The notes beneath the pieces are model-generated. The model did no database searches, was not told the origin of the DNA, and saw only the letters and a program-made list of their open reading frames with translations. DNA of 64,000 nucleotides from contig PBIO01000020.1 of assembly GCA_002720865.1 (NCBI GenBank), positions 62,001-126,000 of the forward strand. Direction: 5' to 3'. Source of the stretch: Halobacteriovorax sp. Lineage in GTDB: Bacteria > Bdellovibrionota > Bacteriovoracia > Bacteriovoracales > Bacteriovoracaceae. Shown piece after piece: positions 8,877 through 17,342 of this stretch; position 1 is the stretch's first letter; each line of letters opens with the position of its first letter. A program made the position numbers and the translations under genes.

Positions 8877-9535
8877 ATAAACTTAATTCCTACTTTGAAG
8901 AGCTTCCCCGAGTCGGGAAGCTCTCTAACTGACATGACCTCCCCTTTTAAGTAAGGAGAGAGAGGTTTTCCATTCATTTCGGAAGCCTCAATCATATCTC
9001 CCTTATGAAACTCTCCCACATCGTCTACTTTAAAACTCATTCCACTTTTAGAAATATCGTTTAAGGAATAAATCTTACCTTTCGTAGGTGGATGATCAGA
9101 AAAATGTACTTTTATAAACTTCTCCCCCTGAATGGGATTTCGGTCGTGGGTTCTTTCATGAATATGAGCATCTTCGTTTTCTTTTTCAACAAACTCTAAT
9201 CCGTCTACAAAGTTTTCCGAGACTCTCATGATTTTTTTAGGAAGGGAGAAGATAATATAGTCTGAATCAACTTCTCTTATATTTAATTTTGTTGCTAATA
9301 GTTTTTCAGAAGAATAGAGAAAAATATTCTCTCGCCCATTAAAGCTAAAGCCTTTGGTGGCCGTAGGATAGAGATGGACAAGCTTACTTAGCTGATCAAT
9401 TTTTTTGATATGGGCATGAAAGACTAAGCGGTCCCCGGAATTTTGCCAAATCCATACTTTTTCTTTTTTTGAAGAGATCACTTTTAATAAATCGATAATC
9501 TCTAAATCATCTGTTATTTCTTTTGACTCGCTCAT
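8873..9535 (-). CDS. PilZ-like domain protein
   Basis: A 220-residue cytoplasmic protein. The C-terminal half (about 130-220) resembles PilZ: LNDISKSGMSFKVDD matches the DxSxxG motif, followed by a GEF..GDMIEA strand pair and a GIKFI end. The usual RxxxR c-di-GMP arm is not clear (candidates are KKIMRVS near residue 100 or the ERTHDR segment), so binding of c-di-GMP is uncertain. The N-terminal half looks like a YcgR-type beta-barrel. A strong intrinsic terminator ends only about 12 bases before its ATG and no Shine-Dalgarno is visible, so expression may depend on read-through or a leaderless start. Confidence 0.6.
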   Translation of the reverse strand: MSESKEITDDLEIIDLLKVISSKKEKVWIWQNSGDRLVFHAHIKKIDQLSKLVHLYPTATKGFSFNGRENIFLYSSEKLLATKLNIREVDSDYIIFSLPKKIMRVSENFVDGLEFVEKENEDAHIHERTHDRNPIQGEKFIKVHFSDHPPTKGKIYSLNDISKSGMSFKVDDVGEFHKGDMIEASEMNGKPLSPYLKGEVMSVRELPDSGKLFKVGIKFI

Positions 9536-9546
9536 AATAATATAAA

Positions 9547-9574
9547 AAGCCCCAAGCTACGAAACAAGGGGCTT
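9547..9574 (-). terminator. Intrinsic terminator after the secreted metalloprotease gene
   Basis: AAGCCCC (9547-9553) pairs with GGGGCTT (9568-9574) and is followed on the minus strand by a T run. It separates the metalloprotease gene from the PilZ-like gene. Confidence 0.75.
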
Positions 9575-9594
9575 AGTTCCGGCACGTAGATACG

Positions 9595-10860
9595 TTACGG
9601 TTGAAGGATTATATTAACAGAATTCGAGAAATTGCCAAGAACTCTGCGGTTGCGATCCAGCGGAAGGACCCTAAATTGATAGGAGCCCCATCCCGGCAAT
9701 TGCCTCGCTGGGTTAAGGCTATAATTCCCTTTCTTTCCACTAACGATGACATAGCCGCCACCATTAACTGGATCAACATTTCTTCCATTAGGATTTGAAA
9801 AAGTAGCATTAGGTTTTGTCGCTTCAAGGACAAAGCCTCTTGCACCACTAATCCCACTTACATCAATAAAGATGGGCACAATGGCATTTGGGTTTCTAAT
9901 GGTAACCGAAGTTTGTCCATTAACTGTAGGCGTTGGTACCTGGGTATCCCCGCCTCCGTTATCACCGCCGCCGCCATTTGTTGGTTTGTACCAGCAAAGG
10001 GGTCTATAGCCGTAGGCATACTCCTTACTCGCTCGATTACATGAACCTTTATTAGGATCAGATTGCCCCATATCTTCATCATCTTCGACCGGACAAATAG
10101 ACCCAGCAAAGTAAGTATCTAGCCTACATTGAGGCTGTGGGTGTTTATTATAGGTTGTGCTTACAACTGACGGATCAGGTGTATCAAACTGTGGTGTATT
10201 TCCATTGGCAAAGAGTGAGGCTGCCGCTTGCCCTGCCATTGAAAATCTCATGCAAAGGGCCTGCTCTTTTGATTTTTTAAAACTGGCTTCACATTTCTCT
10301 CTTACAAAATTAGGAATACTCATTCCCTTTATAATTTCTTCATTATCATCTTTAGCAAAAACTTTTCTCAGACATTTAGAGTTGGCAAAATAATCACTCT
10401 GCCCTTCACTAGCGGCCCAAGTTCCTGGGTATTTCGGAGCTCCACCTATATGATGTCCAACTTCGTGGCAGGCAACTAAGGCAAAACCATCGGCCGTCAT
10501 CACATGGTGTCTAGCAAGACCACCAAACATCTTTATAATAAAGTTACTTCCTTGCCTTTCAGCGTAAGCGTTCACCTCAGAGTTATGCCACTCTCTTTGA
10601 ATAACGAGGTTGCCATTAAATTTTCTAACGATGGGAGCATAAACATCATAGACCTTATCCAAGACCATATTAAATTCAGACTCATCAATCCCTCTAAGAC
10701 CACGCATGCTCTTATCCCATTTTTCATAGGGTGGAATCTTCATATCGTTTTTGGGTAAATATCCGTGACCATCAACACATGAAAGTGCTGAAGTTGAGTA
10801 GACGGAAGTAACTAGAGCAGCCACGCCTAAAAGACGGGTCAGCTTTCCAGTGAGTTTCAT
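9595..10860 (-). CDS. Secreted M48-like zinc metalloprotease with C-terminal beta domain
   Basis: A 421-residue exported protein. An N-terminal signal peptide ends near TSALS. The catalytic zincin motif is HEVGHH (H132, E133, H136), with a plausible third ligand in SEGQSDYFANSKC, as in M48-type enzymes. Cysteine-containing segments follow to about residue 295, then a GGGGDNGGGD linker and a C-terminal domain (about 310-421) that looks like an all-beta adhesion or carbohydrate-binding module. It is probably an extracellular or periplasmic protease; substrate unknown. No clear RBS is seen. A terminator lies just downstream. Confidence 0.75.
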   Translation of the reverse strand: MKLTGKLTRLLGVAALVTSVYSTSALSCVDGHGYLPKNDMKIPPYEKWDKSMRGLRGIDESEFNMVLDKVYDVYAPIVRKFNGNLVIQREWHNSEVNAYAERQGSNFIIKMFGGLARHHVMTADGFALVACHEVGHHIGGAPKYPGTWAASEGQSDYFANSKCLRKVFAKDDNEEIIKGMSIPNFVREKCEASFKKSKEQALCMRFSMAGQAAASLFANGNTPQFDTPDPSVVSTTYNKHPQPQCRLDTYFAGSICPVEDDEDMGQSDPNKGSCNRASKEYAYGYRPLCWYKPTNGGGGDNGGGDTQVPTPTVNGQTSVTIRNPNAIVPIFIDVSGISGARGFVLEATKPNATFSNPNGRNVDPVNGGGYVIVSGKKGNYSLNPARQLPGWGSYQFRVLPLDRNRRVLGNFSNSVNIILQP

Positions 10861-11009
10861 TGCAGGCTCGCTGTTGCAGGTTTGTATAAATTCTTTTCGT
10901 CCTGCCTAGAAGCGAACTGAGGAATGCCCCATGAACAAAGGGGATCCGGAAAATCCTTCCAGATTTTTTATAGTCTATTTCACAATAACGGGGTCTTAAA
11001 CGGAGTACT

Positions 11010-11792
11010 CTACTTTTTTGCGCGGAGTTTTTGAGGGCGTTTACCTACTGGAGCACCGAGGTCATGATCTAAATGCCAACGGTCGACTAAGAGGTCATCT
11101 TTTTCAATTCTGTAATGATCAAGCTCTTCATCAAGCTCACTAAGTCTTCTTATCAGTTCTTTTTGAAGTCTAATTTGATCTCTTTTTTGAGTCACCATGA
11201 GTTCTAAGGCTTTTTGCTTAGCTTTTTGGAGCTCAACAATTTTCAAATCGTATTCGCTGGCCTTTAAAACTTTTTGCTGATCATAGCTCCAAATAAAGTG
11301 GTTAACGTCATTCAGTTGTTTAAAGAAATCCTTTTTTCTTTTTAAAAGTACGATTCTATATTTTGAAGCCTCTTGCACTCTTTTCATGAGTTGCTTTGAT
11401 CTAAAGTGAAGAAGAGTTCCTCTTCGAAAATAGTCCGAATTCTCCCAGCAAGAATAAAGATCTTTTACAAAGATAACGAAAAACTTTTCTTCAACATTTC
11501 TAACGTAGCCCTGACAAAAATTTGAATCTTTTGAAGCGACAGTAAAGTTAACTAAATCCCCTGCCCTAAAAAATTTAATATTCTTATCTTCTGATGAGAT
11601 CTTTAAAATATTCGTGCTTTTGTCGCGGTCAGTAACTCTTCCTGTGAATTGAGAATAATCATATTCCTTATCAAACCAACTATCTTCCTTGGTGATAATA
11701 AACCTATCGTCATTATCTAGCCCGCTTTGGGCCCAAGCATTAATGGATAGAGCTAAAAGTATGAGGGTTAACTTATAACGCAACTGATTCAT
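11010..11792 (-). CDS. Exported protein with C-terminal coiled coil, unknown function
   Basis: A 260-residue protein with a signal peptide cleaved after INAWA. Residues 45-125 form a beta-rich segment with two cysteines (FCQGYVRN and YSCWENS) that could make a disulfide. Residues 130-250 are almost entirely charged helix (KAKQKALELMVTQKRD, RRLSELDEELDHYR) and probably form a coiled coil. The extreme C-terminus is basic. I do not recognise the family. It is divergent from the transaldolase gene and stands alone. Confidence 0.6.
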   Translation of the reverse strand: MNQLRYKLTLILLALSINAWAQSGLDNDDRFIITKEDSWFDKEYDYSQFTGRVTDRDKSTNILKISSEDKNIKFFRAGDLVNFTVASKDSNFCQGYVRNVEEKFFVIFVKDLYSCWENSDYFRRGTLLHFRSKQLMKRVQEASKYRIVLLKRKKDFFKQLNDVNHFIWSYDQQKVLKASEYDLKIVELQKAKQKALELMVTQKRDQIRLQKELIRRLSELDEELDHYRIEKDDLLVDRWHLDHDLGAPVGKRPQKLRAKK

Positions 11793-11858
11793 TCCCTTTT
11801 TATCTAAAAAAAGTTATTCTCCTTAAAATTATAACACAGACAGAACAAGGAGATGGGA

Positions 11859-12503
11859 ATGGAGTTTTTTATCGATACAGGAATGGTTGATGAGATCAAA
11901 AAAGCTGCCGAGTGGGGAATTGTTGACGGAGTTACTACGAATCCTTCCCTGATCGCAAAATCTGGAAGAACTCAGGTTGAAGTTATCAAAGAGATTTGCG
12001 AAATCATAGATGGTCCTATCTCAGCTGAGGTAATTGCCACAGATAAAGACGGAATGCTTAAAGAAGCTTATGACATAGCGAAGTGGCATGATAATGTCGT
12101 TATTAAGCTTCCCCTAACAGAGGCCGGAATCGCCACTTGTGCTAGGTTAAGTAAAGACGGTATCAAAACCAATGTAACCCTATGCTTTAGTTCCAATCAA
12201 GCGCTCTTAGCGGCTAAGGCCGGTGCAACCTATATCTCTCCTTTTCTAGGAAGGCTGGATGATATTGGTCATAATGGAATGCAGTTAATTGAAGAAATTC
12301 GTATGGTATATGACAACTATGGCTTTACTACCAAGATCCTGGCAGCCTCGATAAGACATGCCCTTCATTTACGTGACTGCACACTTGTTGGGGCAGACGT
12401 TGCGACCATGCCATACAAGGTTATTGAAGCTCTATATAAACACCCCTTAACAGAAAAGGGTCTAGACACCTTTTTAGCTGATCATGCGAAGGCAAATAGC
12501 TAA
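11859..12503 (+). CDS. Transaldolase / fructose-6-phosphate aldolase-type (TalC family)
   Basis: The 214-residue cytoplasmic enzyme belongs to the short transaldolase class of the non-oxidative pentose phosphate pathway. It starts MEFFIDTG, has GVTTNPSL, the Schiff-base lysine in VVIKLPLT (Lys83), TNVTLCFS, and the SPFLGRLDD phosphate-binding block. I chose ATG 11859 rather than ATG 11853: AAGGAG ends immediately before 11853, which leaves no spacing, but gives six bases to 11859, and the family begins exactly there. Transaldolase and fructose-6-phosphate aldolase activities are not separable by eye. Confidence 0.93.
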   Translation: MEFFIDTGMVDEIKKAAEWGIVDGVTTNPSLIAKSGRTQVEVIKEICEIIDGPISAEVIATDKDGMLKEAYDIAKWHDNVVIKLPLTEAGIATCARLSKDGIKTNVTLCFSSNQALLAAKAGATYISPFLGRLDDIGHNGMQLIEEIRMVYDNYGFTTKILAASIRHALHLRDCTLVGADVATMPYKVIEALYKHPLTEKGLDTFLADHAKANS

Positions 12504-12574
12504 GATACTGATTATTCGTTAATTATATAGAGTAATTCACTCAAGATTATTCCGAATTACCCGATAATAAGAGT

Positions 12575-13417
12575 ATGAAATTGCTCACACTCTTATTATT
12601 GCTTATTTGCCTATCTTCCTGTCTTGGAGGAACTGGTGGGACCACAAAAATTTCAACGGGTGGGGCCGGACCAATTGCTCCTGGCACTCCTATTAGGTGG
12701 TCAAATGCAACTTTAGCTGCACCACTTGATATCAATACTTCAACGGATTTTACCAATGCATTTGTGGCGGCAGATTTGGATGGAAGTGGACGCCACCCCA
12801 TCGATCAGATGTCTAAGCTTTGGAATGATGCCCATACAGGATATACCTTTATAAAAATTCCTAGTGATAATGTTGCCAATAAGGCCTACGCCAATGTTTC
12901 AGATTTTCGAGACGGTGAAATGGGTGTTTATAAAAGTTTTACTTGGTTTTCAAATGTTAGCTCCAGCGCTTTGGCCATTACCCAATTTTTTGGTTTTAGA
13001 AGAAACGTAGGTACTGCTAACGAGTATATTGAGTTAAACCATGCGGACATTATTGTGAATTATCGGGATTATGATTTTAGCACTGATTCCTCGAGCACTT
13101 CTGATTATGACTTACACTCTGTTATCTTACATGAAATGGGTCATCTTTTAGGCCTTTCTCATAACTGGAACGATACTTCCGTTATGGGACCATTTTTAGG
13201 CATTACTCAAAGTAACAGAAGCCTCTATGCCGCTGACGTTACAACAATTAATAATAATTACCAGGCCGGAAATCCTATCACTGCCGGGGGCGGCGGTGGA
13301 TTTGCAACTTTTTCTCCAGTTCCAGGTGAAGGCGATGCTGTTGAAGGAATGTTTGAATTAAGAGCTGACGGTAAATGCCATCATACTGTTAACGGAGTTA
13401 AAGTTCTAGTACACTAG
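12575..13417 (+). CDS. Matrixin-type (metzincin) metalloprotease lipoprotein
   Basis: A 280-residue lipoprotein with lipobox LSSC (Cys16). It carries the full metzincin zinc motif HEMGHLLGLSH (H186, E187, H190, H196) and a Met-turn SVMGP (Met204), as in matrixins (M10A). The region before it has the beta-strand order of a matrixin catalytic domain. Glycine-rich stretches flank the catalytic part at residues 19-32 and 228-233. The very short C-terminus contains one Cys. It should be an outer-membrane-anchored endopeptidase. The fatty acid hydroxylase gene starts 8 bases after its stop, so the two are probably co-transcribed. Confidence 0.85.
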   Translation: MKLLTLLLLLICLSSCLGGTGGTTKISTGGAGPIAPGTPIRWSNATLAAPLDINTSTDFTNAFVAADLDGSGRHPIDQMSKLWNDAHTGYTFIKIPSDNVANKAYANVSDFRDGEMGVYKSFTWFSNVSSSALAITQFFGFRRNVGTANEYIELNHADIIVNYRDYDFSTDSSSTSDYDLHSVILHEMGHLLGLSHNWNDTSVMGPFLGITQSNRSLYAADVTTINNNYQAGNPITAGGGGGFATFSPVPGEGDAVEGMFELRADGKCHHTVNGVKVLVH

Positions 13418-13424
13418 GACTTGT

Positions 13425-14195
13425 ATGAATGAAGGAATAATTAGAACAGTTATATTTGCCCTAACCTTATTCTGCTTTGGTTTTCTAGAAGCATCCTTCG
13501 CCTATCGTAAAAGAGTCATGAGCCGTAAAGATCGCTGGCCTTCAAATATTGGAATCGTTTTTATCGATACGTTTTTGGTTCGCCTAGTATATCCAATGGG
13601 TGCAGTTGGGATAGCTTATTACTGCGAAGCTAATAATTATGGGATCTTTAATTGGATCAATCTTTCTTACTGGCCTTCTATAATCCTCACGATCATTTTT
13701 ATGGATTTAATTATTTATGGTCAGCATGTTCTTACTCATAAAATTAATTTTCTTTGGAAGCTTCATCAAGTCCATCACTCTGATAGAGACTTAGATTTTA
13801 CAAGCGCTCTTCGTTTTCATCCTATTGAGATAATTTTTTCTATGATGGTAAAAACTATGGCCATTTCTATTATTGGGGCTAGCCCTAAAGGCATTCTTGT
13901 TTTTGAGATTATTCTCTCTAGTATGGCCATATTTAATCATTCGAATTTATATCTTCCCGCACCACTTGAGAAAATTATTCGTTATGTTTTTGTTACACCG
14001 CAAATGCATATTATTCATCACTCTGAAGAGCAGTTTGAGTCGGATACTAATTTTGGATTTAATTTATCAATATGGGATAGGTTATTTGGAACTTATACGG
14101 ATAAATGGAAAAGCTCTAAGGTCATTGGTCAGCGAGCTTTTCAAAGAGAAGCTGATCAAAAGCTTCTTCATTTATTAAAGCAGCCATTTCTTTAG
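13425..14195 (+). CDS. Fatty acid hydroxylase superfamily (sterol desaturase-like) membrane protein
   Basis: The 256-residue integral membrane di-iron protein has the histidine boxes of the family: HVLTH (H101, H105), HQVHH (H114, H117, H118), RFHPIE, and HIIHH about 80 residues later, and ends with WDRLFGTYTD. Such enzymes hydroxylate or desaturate lipids or hopanoid/sterol-like molecules; the substrate is unknown. It follows the matrixin lipoprotein closely, which may only reflect shared transcription. The stop is a 4-bp TTAG overlap with the convergent histidine kinase. Confidence 0.88.
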   Translation: MNEGIIRTVIFALTLFCFGFLEASFAYRKRVMSRKDRWPSNIGIVFIDTFLVRLVYPMGAVGIAYYCEANNYGIFNWINLSYWPSIILTIIFMDLIIYGQHVLTHKINFLWKLHQVHHSDRDLDFTSALRFHPIEIIFSMMVKTMAISIIGASPKGILVFEIILSSMAIFNHSNLYLPAPLEKIIRYVFVTPQMHIIHHSEEQFESDTNFGFNLSIWDRLFGTYTDKWKSSKVIGQRAFQREADQKLLHLLKQPFL

Positions 14196-15289
14196 TCCAC
14201 CAGTGGTAGTTCGATGACAAAGCAGGTCTTCTTTTGGTCTTTTAAATAAAATTTTCCACCATGATCTTCAATTATTCTTCTAGAAATACTTAAGCCAAGT
14301 CCAGTGCCTTTACCGGGGTCTTTGGTCGTGAAAAATGGTTGAAGGATTTTTTCTCTTAACTCTAAGTCAATTCCCTCTCCACTATCTTGAATCTCGATTA
14401 AGAGTTTATCTTTATTTAATGAGCTAGTAAGTTCGATTAGTTTTTCATCGACATTTTGAACGGCATCAAATGCGTTGTTTAAGAGGTTTAAAACAACTTG
14501 GCTAAGCTGCCCTCCCCTTCCAAGAACATAGGAGTCTTCACTTTGTGTAGTATTGGCCCTAAATTCGATATCATTAATTTTAAATCTTTCCTGACAAAGA
14601 TTTAGTGAATCACTAAATACTTCTGAAATATTAACATTTGCTTTTGGATCTAGGCTTCCGTCTCGAGAAATTGCTTTAAGGCCCAAAATAATTTTTGAGA
14701 TTCGATCACAGGTATCCTTAACATCACCTAGCTCATCTTCTATTTTTTCTTTTTCAAGTTTACCTTTTTCAATAAGCTTATTAAGAAGTTGAACTTTTGT
14801 TGAAATAATCGCTAACGGATTATTTAGCTCATGGGCAATCCCTGCGGCCATCTCTCCAATTGTTGAAAGCTTAGACGAAGAGGCCAGTAGTTCCCTCTGT
14901 TCTAAAACTTTCTTTTCGGCTTCTTTTTTATCGGTAATATCTCGGCTATAAGAGCAAAGCCCAGTGGGCTGACCATCGACGAAGACTAAATTAACTGACA
15001 GCTCGGCATAAAATACAGCGTCGTCTTTTTTTCTTTGAATCAACTCTCCTTCCCAAGAGCCATTCTCTTTAATAGCTTCGACAATTTCTTCTGTATTATG
15101 TGTTAAATGAGAATTAAAAATATCCACATTTTTGCCTAAGAGTTCCCCCTCATCATATCCATACAACCTATGGGCCGCGGGATTTGCAAACTGAACATTT
15201 CCTTCCATGTCGGCAAAGACAAAGGCCTGAGGACACCACTGTATAAGCGACTTGAAGTTTATCTTTTCATTGTTTTCGGGGTTGGACAT
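14192..15289 (-). CDS. PAS-domain sensor histidine kinase (soluble)
   Basis: A 365-residue cytoplasmic kinase. An N-terminal PAS domain (about 10-120) with the MEGNVQFANPAAHRLYGY block precedes a HisKA domain with phospho-acceptor His153 in AAGIAHELNNPLA, and a HATPase domain with N (LLNNAFDAV), G1 (DSGEGID), F (LQPFFTTK) and G2 (GTGLGLSI) boxes. No transmembrane segment is present. It is the third gene of an operon after an ECF sigma factor and its zinc-finger anti-sigma candidate, 9 bases downstream of the latter. No response regulator is adjacent, so its partner is unknown. Confidence 0.92.
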   Translation of the reverse strand: MSNPENNEKINFKSLIQWCPQAFVFADMEGNVQFANPAAHRLYGYDEGELLGKNVDIFNSHLTHNTEEIVEAIKENGSWEGELIQRKKDDAVFYAELSVNLVFVDGQPTGLCSYSRDITDKKEAEKKVLEQRELLASSSKLSTIGEMAAGIAHELNNPLAIISTKVQLLNKLIEKGKLEKEKIEDELGDVKDTCDRISKIILGLKAISRDGSLDPKANVNISEVFSDSLNLCQERFKINDIEFRANTTQSEDSYVLGRGGQLSQVVLNLLNNAFDAVQNVDEKLIELTSSLNKDKLLIEIQDSGEGIDLELREKILQPFFTTKDPGKGTGLGLSISRRIIEDHGGKFYLKDQKKTCFVIELPLVD

Positions 15290-15298
15290 TAAAAGATT

Positions 15299-15550
15299 TT
15301 AAGCGTCCTTAGATGCTTTTTCAATAATCTCTTTCTCTAAATTGCTTAGCTTAATATCATCTATTTGAAAGCGACTTTTCATGACTTTAGTCACTGTTTG
15401 ATTAATGTATTCAATTTGTTTCTTATAGGCAGCGCAGGCCTTACAGATTCCAAGATGCATCCAAAACTTCATTGTCTCAAGGGGACCCAGCCTTCGATCT
15501 TCGTCGCAGCAAATTTCGGTAATTTCTTTACAGCTCAACATCCATTTCAT
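15299..15550 (-). CDS. Zinc-finger (zf-HC2-like) anti-sigma factor candidate
   Basis: A small 83-residue protein with an early Cys (SCKEITEICCDED) followed by HLGICKAC, the Hx3Cx2C zinc motif of zf-HC2 anti-sigma factors (ZAS domain). There is no transmembrane helix, so it would be a soluble anti-sigma factor. It sits 29 bases downstream of the ECF sigma gene and immediately before a histidine kinase, a context that supports the call. The start could also be the ATG three codons later. Confidence 0.75.
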   Translation of the reverse strand: MKWMLSCKEITEICCDEDRRLGPLETMKFWMHLGICKACAAYKKQIEYINQTVTKVMKSRFQIDDIKLSNLEKEIIEKASKDA

Positions 15551-15579
15551 GGATTAATCTCCATTGAACAATCCTCGTT

Positions 15580-16170
15580 CTACAGCCCTGCGCTCTTTTC
15601 CACGCATTCTCTCAATCTATTTTTACCTCTATAAAGAAGTTGTCTTAAATTGGTGTTTGTTACTTCTAAAATGTTACAAACCTCTTGCGTGCTTTTTTCT
15701 TCCACCACTTTTAGATAAAACGCTGCCTTTTGCTGAACTGGAAGGCCTTCCAAACACTTCTCAATAATATCAATCATTTGACTTTGATTTACATAACGCT
15801 CTGGTTCACTAATTGGGTTTGACCAGTGATCATTTTCAGCGAACCTGGACTCCATGACCTCTTCGATTGGATCTGCTTTTTCAAACCGACCATTCTGCCT
15901 ATAGGCCTCGGAGCATTTATTATAAAAGATTCCAAAAAGGAAAGTCCTTACATGAGACCTTCCTTCAAAACGAGGTAAGATCTCAAAGAAGGTGGCCCAG
16001 GTATTATGGCAAATATCTTGAACTTTCTCTTCTGAGATCCCCATGCCCAAGCCCGCTTTATAAAGATGAGTGGTATAGGCGTTCACAACCTCAGATATGG
16101 CCGTTTTATCCCTATTTTGAAGCTTCTTAAGGAAGCTAGGGCTTCTAAAATGTTCATTTTTTTTTGCCAT
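15580..16170 (-). CDS. ECF RNA polymerase sigma factor
   Basis: The 196-residue protein has sigma region 2 (about 15-85: VNAYTTHLYKAGLG, VQDICHNTWATFFEILPRF, RTFLFGIFYNKC) and region 4 (about 135-190: CLEGLPVQQKAAFYL, STQEVCNILEVTNTNLRQLLYRGKNRLRE). I chose ATG 16170; the longer GTG form (16206) adds 12 unconserved residues over a promoter-like sequence. No Shine-Dalgarno precedes 16170, but TATACT lies 8 bases upstream, so it may be leaderless. It heads an operon with the anti-sigma candidate and the histidine kinase, and is divergent from arsM. Confidence 0.88.
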   Translation of the reverse strand: MAKKNEHFRSPSFLKKLQNRDKTAISEVVNAYTTHLYKAGLGMGISEEKVQDICHNTWATFFEILPRFEGRSHVRTFLFGIFYNKCSEAYRQNGRFEKADPIEEVMESRFAENDHWSNPISEPERYVNQSQMIDIIEKCLEGLPVQQKAAFYLKVVEEKSTQEVCNILEVTNTNLRQLLYRGKNRLRECVEKSAGL

Positions 16171-16178
16171 AGGTGTTA

Positions 16179-16184
16179 AGTATA
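16179..16184 (-). promoter_or_regulatory. -10-like TATACT before the ECF sigma gene
   Basis: TATACT on the minus strand ends 8 bases before the chosen ATG, with no ribosome-binding site between, as expected for a leaderless or nearly leaderless mRNA. Confidence 0.4.
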
Positions 16185-16274
16185 TATTATTACAAGTATG
16201 TCTCACTAAAAATTAATTGCTACATGTGTAACAAGAGCCTATGTTAACACACTAACAAACAAAGGTTAATCAAA

Positions 16275-17342
16275 ATGACTGAAAACAACCAAAAGAATAT
16301 TGATGTGCAAGAGTATTACGGAAAAGTGCTTCAAAAATCCGACGACTTAAAAACTAATGCTTGCTGCACGATCGTTAAATATCCCGATCATATTAGAGAG
16401 ACAATGTCCTTAATCCACGATGAGGTCATGGAGAAATATTATGGCTGCGGCCTAACTATTCCTCAGGGTTTAAAAGACTGTAAGGTTTTAGACCTAGGCT
16501 CTGGTTCAGGTAGAGATTGCTACCTAATGAGCCGACTCGTTGGAGAAAATGGAGAAGTTGTTGGGGTTGATATGACCGACGAGCAACTTGATGTTGCCCG
16601 CAGACATGAAGAGTATCACGCAAAACAATTTGGCTACTCAAAACCAAATACAAAATTCTTAAAAGGATATATCGAAAAATTAGATGAACTAAATCTAGAA
16701 GATAATTACTTTGATGTGATCGCTTCAAATTGCGTTATCAATCTTAGTCCCGATAAAGAAGCTGTTTTAAGAGAGGCCTACCGCGTTTTAAAACCGGGAG
16801 GAGAGCTCTACTTCTCAGATGTTTATTCAGACCGAAGAGTTCCGGAGCATTTACAAAATGACGAAGTCCTTTGGGGAGAATGCTTAAGCGGTGCCCTTTA
16901 TTGGAATGACTTTTTAGCAATTTCTAAAAAAGTTGGATTCCTAGACCCAAGAACAGTTGAAATTGCTCCTATTACCATCGAGTCAAAAGAAGTTGAAGAA
17001 AAGGTCGGTGATATAAAGTTTTATTCAATTACCTATCGTCTTTTTAAACTTCCTGAACTCGAGTCCGCTTGTGAAGATTATGGTCAGTCTGTGGTTTACA
17101 AAGGGACGGTAGAATATGAACCAAATATTTTTGTTTTAGATGGAAATCACGCCATAGAAAAAGGTGTAGAGTTTAAGATCTGTGGAAACTCTTGGCGAAT
17201 GCTTGAGCAATCAAGATTCAAAAAGCATTTTGATTATAATGGAAATTTTGAAAAGCACCTTGGGATTTTTGAAGGTTGTGGGGGTGAATCTCCCCTTGAA
17301 AATATCCCTCAAAAGGGCGGAAACGGTGGGAGCTGTTGCTAA
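16275..17342 (+). CDS. arsM: Arsenite S-adenosylmethionine methyltransferase
   Basis: This 355-residue cytoplasmic enzyme should methylate As(III) using SAM. The Rossmann motif I VLDLGSGSGRDC (71-82) and VGVDM are followed by SNCVIN and GECLSGALYW. Its cysteines C30, C58, C153 and C203 match the As-binding set of the algal CmArsM (44, 72, 174, 224): the C30-C58 gap is 28 and the C153-C203 gap is 50, as in that enzyme. The protein ends in a glycine-rich GGNGGSCC tail. Translation is coupled to the next gene through TAATG. It leads an operon with a DUF547 protein and a radical SAM enzyme. AAAGG precedes the ATG by nine bases. Confidence 0.92.
   Translation: MTENNQKNIDVQEYYGKVLQKSDDLKTNACCTIVKYPDHIRETMSLIHDEVMEKYYGCGLTIPQGLKDCKVLDLGSGSGRDCYLMSRLVGENGEVVGVDMTDEQLDVARRHEEYHAKQFGYSKPNTKFLKGYIEKLDELNLEDNYFDVIASNCVINLSPDKEAVLREAYRVLKPGGELYFSDVYSDRRVPEHLQNDEVLWGECLSGALYWNDFLAISKKVGFLDPRTVEIAPITIESKEVEEKVGDIKFYSITYRLFKLPELESACEDYGQSVVYKGTVEYEPNIFVLDGNHAIEKGVEFKICGNSWRMLEQSRFKKHFDYNGNFEKHLGIFEGCGGESPLENIPQKGGNGGSCC

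Noticed and set aside
16171-16206. GTG start extending the ECF sigma factor upstream
   Set aside because: The extra residues are unconserved and cover a promoter-like TATACT.
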